Assembly (NCBI GenBank): GCA_030597275.1
Contig: JAUVSB010000046.1
Span: 1-9,072 of the forward strand
Direction of reading: 5' to 3'
DNA length: 9,072 bases
Origin: Gammaproteobacteria bacterium
Lineage (GTDB): Bacteria; Pseudomonadota; Gammaproteobacteria; BMS3Bbin11
A program made the position numbers and the translations under genes. This document shows positions 1-5,098 of this stretch, piece by piece; the first letter of the stretch is position 1, and each line of letters starts with the position of its first letter. Below the pieces are notes generated by a model. It made no database searches. It was not told the origin of the DNA and saw only the letters and a list, made by a program, of their open reading frames with translations.

Positions 1-39
1 CCACTTGGTCGTGTCGTTTTGCTTATTGCGGTAAAAATT

Positions 40-54
40 ACCCACTTTTACCCA
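40..54 (-). promoter_or_regulatory. Two tandem MraZ-type operator boxes
   Basis: On the minus strand TGGGT (54 to 50), a 5-nt spacer AAAAG, and a second TGGGT (44 to 40) form a direct repeat with an exact 10-bp period. E. coli MraZ is known to bind TGGGN repeats separated by 5 nt just downstream of the mra promoter and to repress its own operon. Here the boxes fall at about +4 to +18 of the predicted start. A third TGGGA (76 to 72) sits inside the promoter spacer but is not in phase with the pair. Where a third in-phase box would fall (34 to 30) there is no match. Confidence 0.65.
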
Positions 55-63
55 CTTTTCGAC

Positions 64-93
64 ACTATAAGTCCCAGAAACAGGATTTGTCAA
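64..93 (-). promoter_or_regulatory. Predicted sigma70 promoter of the mraZ/dcw cluster
   Basis: Read on the minus strand, a perfect -35 hexamer TTGACA (93 to 88) is followed after 18 nt by a -10 hexamer TATAGT (69 to 64). Transcription should start near position 57 and run leftwards out of the window. The promoter lies downstream of rnpB and is followed at once by TGGG-type boxes, so the expected target is mraZ, first gene of the division/cell-wall cluster. That gene is next to rnpB and rsmI in Pseudomonas. No start codon for it is visible in the first 60 bases, so its identity is inferred from the site and gene order. Confidence 0.7.
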
Positions 94-238
94 GTGATGA
101 CCTGAATTTTTTCTTTAAAAACAGTGAATTAGCTTAATTTCCGACAGGTGTCTAATAAGTTACTTTAAGTCTTTTTTGTAAGATGCTGAAAAGAATCGAA
201 GTAAGATTCCTTGCATTTAGGCACCCTGAATAAAAAAA

Positions 239-590
239 CGAGCTGGCCGATAAGCCGGGTCCTGTCTTGGACAGTCATTCATCTGGGATGTCCGTCGCCG
301 AACACCTCAAGCGACCTACCCGGATCCAGCACGGGTCGTGCCTCAGGATCCCTATTTGGTCTTGCTCCGAGTGGGGTTTACCCTGCCACCTGTGTTGCCA
401 CAGGCGCGGTGCGCTCTTACCGCACCATTTCAACCTTACCGGTCCCGAGGGACTTAGGCGGTGTATTTTCTGTGGCACTAGCCATCGGCTCACGCCGTCC
501 AGGCGTTACCTGGCACTCTACCCTTTGGAGCCCGGACTTTCCTCCATAAACAACCTAAGTTGCCTACAGCGACTGCCTGGCCAGCTCGGA
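239..590 (-). ncRNA. rnpB: RNase P RNA (type A), catalytic subunit of RNase P
   Basis: This is the ribozyme that trims the 5' leader of pre-tRNA. The RNA ends form a perfect 10-bp P1 helix (588-579 with 248-239). The conserved core GGAGGAAAGTCCGGGCTCC occurs at 545-527. The GGTAAGAGCGCACCG block, the GGTAAACCCC and GCAAGACCAAATAGGG blocks around P15, and the 3' GATGAATGACTGTCC...GACAGGACCCGGCTTATCGG segment are all recognisable. The length of about 350 nt is slightly below the 377 nt of E. coli. The main visible shortening is P3, here a simple hairpin at 566-547 (8-bp stem with two G-U pairs, TTAG loop). A U7 tract (238-232) follows P1 directly and probably marks the end of transcription. All protein-length reading frames inside it are spurious. 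Confidence 0.97.
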
Positions 591-594
591 GGGG

Positions 595-603
595 ATTTTA
601 ACA
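595..603 (-). promoter_or_regulatory. Extended -10 promoter of rnpB
   Basis: On the minus strand TGTTAAAAT (603 to 595) is an extended -10 element: TG, one base, then TAAAAT. It is placed so that transcription would begin at about 590-588, which matches the 5' end of the P1 helix. No convincing -35 hexamer is seen at the usual distance; the best candidate region reads GTCTTT at 623-618. The extended TG motif may compensate for this. Confidence 0.6.
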
Positions 604-657
604 CAAGATTGAGGATGAAAGACCAGGGATAAAGGAAATCACCATTGAGCGTTCATT

Positions 658-685
658 CGTCTTTCGTCTTTCGTCTTTCGTCTTT
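658..685. repeat. Heptanucleotide tandem array (CGTCTTT)x4
   Basis: Four exact copies of the 7-mer CGTCTTT occupy 658-664, 665-671, 672-678 and 679-685. A degenerate flanking copy CATTCGT precedes them at 654-660 if the unit is phased as CTTTCGT. The array lies between rnpB and rsmI and runs directly into a second 7-mer array of different sequence. Short tandem heptamers of this type are known from cyanobacterial genomes (the STRR families), but no function can be read from the sequence. Confidence 0.9.
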
Positions 686-761
686 GAACTTGAAACTTGA
701 AACTTGAAACTTGAAACTTGAAACTTGGAACTTGGAACTTGGAACTTGGAACTTGGAACTT
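686..761. repeat. Heptanucleotide tandem array: GAAACTT x5 then GGAACTT x5
   Basis: After a 6-base partial unit GAACTT (686-691) there are five exact copies of GAAACTT (692-726) and then five exact copies of GGAACTT (727-761). The two blocks differ by one A/G transition, as expected if each variant spread by local duplication. The period stays at 7 bp and is continuous with the preceding CGTCTTT array. The last unit ends two bases before the rsmI stop codon (766-764). Because 7 is not a multiple of 3, the array reads as a repeating K-F-Q-V-(S/P)-S-S peptide in any frame of the minus strand; this is not a gene. Confidence 0.92.
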
Positions 762-763
762 TC

Positions 764-1621
764 TTATTTTCCCTTCTTTCCCAACCCATACTCATAAAGT
801 ACCTTCTTCCTGGCTCCCGATATTCGTGCAGCCAGATTTGCTGCCTGTGATACAGATAATTCAGTCAGCAGGATATCCATAATTGAGCGACCCTTTTCAA
901 TTTCCTCATCAGGACTTTTCTCAGCACCTGCTATCACCACGACGAACTCACCACGCGTAGAATTATTATCCTGTTCCATTTTCAGTAGCACTTCAGCCAG
1001 CGTTCCCCGGTAAAGAGACTCGTATCGTTTAGTAAGCTCTCTTCCGACAGTACAGCAACGAGATGATCCGAAAATATTATTCATATCTTGCAAGGAATCG
1101 CTGATGCGGTGAGATGATTCATAAAACACCAGTGTGCGACTTTCAGCTGACAGGCTTTCTAGCTGCTTGCGCCGTGCTGAGGATTTTGACGGCAGAAAGC
1201 CTTCAAAACAAAACCTGTCCACTGACTGCCCTGCGACCGATAACATAGTACTAATAGCGCTGGGTCCGGGCACAGGAACAGGTACCATACCGGCTTTGTG
1301 AACAGCCATTACCAGCCTGGATCCAGGATCAGAGATTAATGGTGTACCTGCATCACTAATAAGCGCCACAGAGTCACCCGCCTGCAGCTTTCTGATTATC
1401 TGATCAATTCTTGAGGCTTCATTATGTTCATGTAAGGACATCATTGCAGTTTTGATGCCATAATGTTGCAACAACGTTTTACTATGACGTGTATCTTCAG
1501 CGGCTATCAATTTAACAGATGCCAATGTTTCAAGTGCACGATTTGAGATATCTGAGAGATTGCCAATAGGTGTTGCAACAACGTACAATTTCCCGGGCTT
1601 ACCAGTATTGCCTGTTTTCAT
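764..1621 (-). CDS. rsmI: 16S rRNA (cytidine(1402)-2'-O)-methyltransferase RsmI
   Basis: RsmI uses S-adenosylmethionine to 2'-O-methylate C1402 of 16S rRNA in the ribosomal P site. The 285-residue product matches the family length (E. coli 286) and has its tetrapyrrole-methylase-type motifs: VATPIGNL (15-22), AEDTR (41-45), SDAGTPLISDPG (89-100) and PVPGPSA (116-122). The C-terminus is the usual basic helical tail. Two starts are possible: GTG at 1624 and ATG at 1621. ATG is preferred because the GAGG of the upstream GCGAGGGG then has normal spacing. It is divergent from lpoA, and the lpoA promoter overlaps its first codons. A TATGAT at 1661-1656 (minus) is a possible -10, but no good -35 is seen. 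The coding end abuts a heptamer array, so the 3' untranslated region is repeat-derived. Confidence 0.96.
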   Translation of the reverse strand: MKTGNTGKPGKLYVVATPIGNLSDISNRALETLASVKLIAAEDTRHSKTLLQHYGIKTAMMSLHEHNEASRIDQIIRKLQAGDSVALISDAGTPLISDPGSRLVMAVHKAGMVPVPVPGPSAISTMLSVAGQSVDRFCFEGFLPSKSSARRKQLESLSAESRTLVFYESSHRISDSLQDMNNIFGSSRCCTVGRELTKRYESLYRGTLAEVLLKMEQDNNSTRGEFVVVIAGAEKSPDEEIEKGRSIMDILLTELSVSQAANLAARISGARKKVLYEYGLGKKGK

Positions 1622-1637
1622 CACCCCTCGCTATAAT
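1609..1637 (+). promoter_or_regulatory. Sigma70 promoter of lpoA and the downstream operon
   Basis: TTGCCT (1609-1614), a 17-bp spacer and a consensus TATAAT (1632-1637) lie on the plus strand. Transcription should start near 1644, about 57 nt upstream of the lpoA start codon. The -35 hexamer is inside the first codons of rsmI, and the -10 is next to the rsmI ribosome-binding region on the opposite strand. Expression of the two divergent genes may therefore interfere. Confidence 0.65.
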
Positions 1638-1700
1638 CCGGAAACGGTTTGTGGAATCATACCGTATATCACTATTAATTTTATTGGAATAAGACACCCT

Positions 1701-3635
1701 TTGAACCATTCAAGCGCATTAATCAAACTCATACCCTTTGGGGGCCTGCTACTCATATTATCAGCCTGTCAATCAGCTCCGCCAGTGACACAGATGCCCG
1801 ATAGCCCCAAAACAGTACCCTTAAAGATCGATGAATCGTTCACGCAGCGACCTGGTATTCTGTCAGCAAAAACTTCGATATTGCCAGATGACTTTCTGCT
1901 AACTGACGAGAATGATGACTTCCAGCTTCAGCAGGCAGCATCGCTGTTTCAGACGGGTAGCCTCGGTCTTGCACTTGATATGCTAGATAGCATAGAAGAT
2001 GGCTCACTAACGGCCGACCAGAGAACACGTAAACGCATCATGCAGGCAGCAATCCTGCTACAGGCAGGTGGCAGCATTCAGGCTCAACAAGTCCTGAAGG
2101 CTAACATTGAAAGTTTTCAGCCAGAAAGCTCAAACGTGTTCTATCTAATGCGAGCAAAAGCATTTTTGGCCCAGGGACAAACAGCTGATGCCCTTAAATC
2201 CCTGATTAAACGTGAACAGTATCTAGGTGCCAGCTCGGTGATGGATAACCAGAACCTGATCTGGAATGTACTCATGTTTATCGATGCTCGGCAGCTAGCT
2301 GTGATTCAGCAAACAAACATGTCTACAGAACTGGCTGGCTGGATAGAGCTGGCTGCTATAGTAAAAAAGAGTAGTACTGACCCTGAGAGTGAGCAGCTTG
2401 TTAATAACTGGCGGATACGAAATCTTTCGCACCCGGCAAATGCTGGCGTGTTTGAGCAGATTAGCAGGCAACCCGCCCCCCTGATTCAGGGTAGAAAAAT
2501 CGCCTTTCTGCTGCCATTAAGCTCAGCTTATGGACCTGCTGCCAATGCAATTCGTGATGGATTTGAGGTCATGAATAATGATCAGGCGGTCAATGATCGT
2601 TACCCGGTTCGCTTTTATGACTATGGGCCTGATGCGAATGCAGCGATACTTTATTACAACCAGGCCATCAATGACGGTGCGGATATCATCATCGGACCAC
2701 TGGGGCGCCAGTCTATAGATAGCCTGCTGGCTTCAACAGAAGTTAAAGTTCCCACTCTTTTATTGTCACCTCCATCGGAACAGAATACGACACAGAATAA
2801 TCTATTCCAGTTCAGCCTTTCACAGGAACTGGAAGCCAGGGAGACTGCCCAGCGAGCGTGGCTGGATGGACACCGCAGAGGTGTCATACTTTTCCCTCAA
2901 ACGGCCATAGGCCAACGAATGGCCACTGCCTTTGCTCAGCGCTTCAGTCAGCTGGGCGGGGAGATCGTCAGTAGTGAAGGCTTTTCCGCTAAGGAAACAG
3001 ATTTTTCTCCTCCTGTACGCCACCTGCTAGGTGTTGATAGCAGTGAACAGCGGATAGCAGAAATGAAGAGGGTGCTTGGTGGAAAAATTACTACAGAAGC
3101 CCGCCGCAGGCAGGACATTGACTTCATCTTTTTACCCGCTGGCAACCGAAACGCGCGCTTGATCAAACCCGTGCTGGATTTTTTCTACGCATTTGACCTT
3201 CCTGTCTACTCAACATCTCGAATATTCTCGGGCAAAGTTGACCCGGCTAATGATACTGACCTGGATCGGATACGCTTCCCCGATATGCCATGGATGATTG
3301 CGACAAACGTTGAACTGGAGTCACTACGCACCTTTTTGCAGGGCGGCTGGCCAAATAGAGAAACCAGTTACAACAGATTATATGGACTGGGAATGGATAT
3401 TTTCAGTATTCTTCCACGCCTGCAGCTTATGAGAGAAAACCCCTTGCTACATTACCAGGGCCTATCAGGGAACCTCGGTATTGATGAAAATGGTATCATC
3501 CATAGACAAATGCTTTGGGCCAGATTCAAAAAAGGAACACCCAGGCTGTTAGATAATCAACTCACGTATCAAGGACGATTCAGTGAAAAAAAATATGAAG
3601 CAATTCCTACCATTACACCTGCGGCGGGGCAATGA
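1701..3635 (+). CDS. lpoA: Outer-membrane lipoprotein LpoA, activator of PBP1A
   Basis: LpoA is anchored in the outer membrane and reaches through the periplasm to stimulate the transpeptidase activity of PBP1A in peptidoglycan synthesis. With the TTG start the product is 644 residues (E. coli 678). It has a short signal peptide with a lysine at position 9, a hydrophobic core, and the lipobox L-S-A-C with C23 as the lipidated residue. Residues of about 40-255 are helical and TPR-like. From about 264 (GRKIAFLLPLSSAYG) to the end is the periplasmic-binding-protein-like domain. The frame stays open up to an ATG at 1560, but that start would put 47 residues before the signal peptide, lies upstream of the promoter, and overlaps rsmI. 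TTG at 1701 is the only plausible initiator close to the signal sequence; a GGAA lies 11 nt upstream. Confidence 0.92.
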   Translation: MNHSSALIKLIPFGGLLLILSACQSAPPVTQMPDSPKTVPLKIDESFTQRPGILSAKTSILPDDFLLTDENDDFQLQQAASLFQTGSLGLALDMLDSIEDGSLTADQRTRKRIMQAAILLQAGGSIQAQQVLKANIESFQPESSNVFYLMRAKAFLAQGQTADALKSLIKREQYLGASSVMDNQNLIWNVLMFIDARQLAVIQQTNMSTELAGWIELAAIVKKSSTDPESEQLVNNWRIRNLSHPANAGVFEQISRQPAPLIQGRKIAFLLPLSSAYGPAANAIRDGFEVMNNDQAVNDRYPVRFYDYGPDANAAILYYNQAINDGADIIIGPLGRQSIDSLLASTEVKVPTLLLSPPSEQNTTQNNLFQFSLSQELEARETAQRAWLDGHRRGVILFPQTAIGQRMATAFAQRFSQLGGEIVSSEGFSAKETDFSPPVRHLLGVDSSEQRIAEMKRVLGGKITTEARRRQDIDFIFLPAGNRNARLIKPVLDFFYAFDLPVYSTSRIFSGKVDPANDTDLDRIRFPDMPWMIATNVELESLRTFLQGGWPNRETSYNRLYGLGMDIFSILPRLQLMRENPLLHYQGLSGNLGIDENGIIHRQMLWARFKKGTPRLLDNQLTYQGRFSEKKYEAIPTITPAAGQ

Positions 3636-3963
3636 TGCCGAAGCTGTAGCGGAACAATATTTAGTCCAGCAAGGCCTGTCTTTCATAAAACGGAATTATA
3701 ACTGTAAGGCGGGTGAGATTGATCTGATAATGCAGGATACTGACATACTGGTTTTTGTTGAAGTCCGCTATCGAAGCAACCCGGCTTTTGGTTCTGCTGC
3801 TGAATCAATTACTGCTAAGAAGATACAACGATTGCGTAAAACAGCCGAACATTATCTACAATCACACCATCGACACGCGCATTTGTATAAACGCTTCGAT
3901 GTCATTGCTATCACAGCACGACCGGCAAATCAGGAAACTTTGTGGATCAAAGATGCATTCTGA
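3583..3963 (+). CDS. yraN: YraN family protein (UPF0102, endonuclease-like fold)
   Basis: This is a small cytoplasmic protein of the UPF0102 family, whose fold is related to Holliday-junction resolvases and restriction endonucleases; its cellular role is not settled. The 126 residues contain the family signature: E20 in the N-terminal helix, GEIDLI (44-49, with E45 and D47), FVEVRYR (58-64, with E60) and K-rich helix AESITAKKIQRLRKTAEHYL. The usual second-strand lysine (EVK) is arginine here. GTG at 3583 is chosen because AAGGA lies 7 nt upstream; an in-frame ATG at 3595 has no Shine-Dalgarno. The gene overlaps the end of lpoA by 53 nt, so translation of the two is probably coupled. The order lpoA-yraN is conserved in Gammaproteobacteria. 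Confidence 0.92.
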   Translation: MKKNMKQFLPLHLRRGNDAEAVAEQYLVQQGLSFIKRNYNCKAGEIDLIMQDTDILVFVEVRYRSNPAFGSAAESITAKKIQRLRKTAEHYLQSHHRHAHLYKRFDVIAITARPANQETLWIKDAF

Positions 3964-4011
3964 GCAAGCCGCTGATAAAGTACGAACCGCACCAAATGAA
4001 TGAGGCTGGTT

Positions 4012-4602
4012 ATGAACATTTCTGAACGCGTGACAAACATCTTCACCTCTCATATCGAAACAGCCCAGGCTGCAATGAATGAAATATCAGCTGATATTGT
4101 CGATGCTGCCACATTAATGACTAACGCATTATTGGCCGATCATAAAATATTAAGTTGTGGAAATGGAGGTTCTGCCAGCGATGCCCAGCATTTCTCTTCC
4201 GAATTACTGAACCGCTTTGAGCGTGAACGCCCTGGCCTGCCAGCTATTGCACTAACCACAGACTCGTCTACCATCACATCCATCTCCAATGATTATACTT
4301 TTGATGATATTTTCTCCAAGCAGGTTAGTGCTTTAGGCCAACAGGGTGATGTCCTGCTGGCGATATCAACCTCAGGTAATTCAGCAAATATTCTGCGTGC
4401 AGTGATGGCGGCACACCAACGTCAAATGCGCTGTGTTGTTCTCTCCGGCAATACCGGTGGCGACCTTGTCGGCATACTGGAAGACGATGATGTATTTCTC
4501 TCCATTCCAGCAAAATCCACTGCACGTATTCAGGAAATACACATCATTGTTATTCATTGCCTGTGCGACCTTATCGATACACAGCTACTGGGACCTGAAT
4601 AA
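4012..4602 (+). CDS. gmhA: Phosphoheptose isomerase GmhA (SIS domain; DiaA-like position)
   Basis: GmhA converts sedoheptulose 7-phosphate to D-glycero-D-manno-heptose 7-phosphate, the first step of ADP-heptose synthesis for the lipopolysaccharide core. The 196-residue SIS protein has the phosphate-binding CGNGGSASD (49-57) and STSGNS (119-124). It keeps the two catalytic residues of E. coli GmhA: Glu (E64 in QHFSSEL) and His (H177 in IQEIH). DiaA of E. coli, encoded at the same place after yraN, lacks the Glu. From memory the sequence resembles the Pseudomonas protein at this locus, which is a GmhA. ATG 4012 has GAGG 6 nt upstream and aligns with that N-terminus; an upstream ATG at 4000 lies ahead of this Shine-Dalgarno. 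It lies 48 nt after yraN and 15 nt before hldC. A DnaA-related role is not excluded. Confidence 0.88.
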   Translation: MNISERVTNIFTSHIETAQAAMNEISADIVDAATLMTNALLADHKILSCGNGGSASDAQHFSSELLNRFERERPGLPAIALTTDSSTITSISNDYTFDDIFSKQVSALGQQGDVLLAISTSGNSANILRAVMAAHQRQMRCVVLSGNTGGDLVGILEDDDVFLSIPAKSTARIQEIHIIVIHCLCDLIDTQLLGPE

Positions 4603-4617
4603 GCAGAGCTCTGAATC

Positions 4618-5094
4618 ATGCTGTCTATTGAAGAAAAAATCCTTAAGGAGACTGACCAATCCAGCCCTCTAATTAAGAAGCTGCCGCGGCCACTGGTTTT
4701 TACTAATGGCTGTTTTGATATTCTTCACCGGGGTCATGTCAGCTATCTCGAAGAAGCAGCCCAATTAGGCAAAAGCCTTATTGTCGCCGTTAATACCGAT
4801 GACTCAGTTCGACGCCAGAACAAGGGAAGTGACAGACCCATCAACCTCTTGCCTGACCGGCTGGCATTACTTGCGGCATTGCAAAGTGTCGACCTGGTCA
4901 TTCCCTTCGATACAGATACACCACTGAAGCTGATACAGGATATTCAACCTGATATCCTGGTCAAAGGTGGCGACTGGCCGATCGAGAAAATCGTAGGTGC
5001 AGCTGAGACCATTCAGCACGGTGGTGAAGTGCATTCCATCCCCTTTCGCTACCAACGATCTACCAGTGATTTGATAAAACGTATTAGAAGCTGA
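4618..5094 (+). CDS. hldC: D-glycero-beta-D-manno-heptose 1-phosphate adenylyltransferase (stand-alone RfaE domain II)
   Basis: This enzyme transfers AMP from ATP to heptose 1-phosphate, giving ADP-D-glycero-beta-D-manno-heptose. The 158 residues make a single cytidylyltransferase-like Rossmann domain: TNGCFDILHRGH (29-40, with the HxGH nucleotide-binding motif), VAVNTDDSVRR (57-66), VKGGDW (115-120) and the C-terminal RSTSDLI (147-153). The length equals that of stand-alone RfaE domain II proteins; the kinase half of HldE is absent, so a separate HldA kinase must be encoded elsewhere. The start has only a weak AGAG-like Shine-Dalgarno. Fifteen nt separate it from gmhA and 4 nt from the next gene, which indicates one transcript. 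No lipid or membrane segment is present; the protein is cytoplasmic. Confidence 0.92.
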   Translation: MLSIEEKILKETDQSSPLIKKLPRPLVFTNGCFDILHRGHVSYLEEAAQLGKSLIVAVNTDDSVRRQNKGSDRPINLLPDRLALLAALQSVDLVIPFDTDTPLKLIQDIQPDILVKGGDWPIEKIVGAAETIQHGGEVHSIPFRYQRSTSDLIKRIRS

Positions 5095-5098
5095 TCAT

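Noticed and set aside
1..105. Plus-strand frame open from the left edge to TGA at 103-105
   Set aside because: It runs through a well-formed minus-strand promoter and operator boxes, and its translation has no recognisable motif.
211..632. Three protein-length reading frames (211-549 +, 267-632 +, 275-493 -)
   Set aside because: They lie within the RNase P RNA gene or its immediate flank. Structured RNA explains the sequence and the translations resemble no protein family.
654..761. Possible CRISPR array
   Set aside because: The units are 7 bp and contiguous, with no spacers and no cas genes in the window.
598..795. Minus-strand frame of 65 codons with repeated K-F-Q-V-S-S peptide
   Set aside because: It is the translation of the heptamer arrays. 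A 7-bp unit without a stop is open in all frames. The frame also overlaps the rsmI 3' end and the rnpB promoter region.
1560..1700. N-terminal extension of lpoA from ATG 1560
   Set aside because: It overlaps rsmI on the other strand, lies upstream of the predicted transcription start, and would put 47 residues ahead of the lipoprotein signal peptide.
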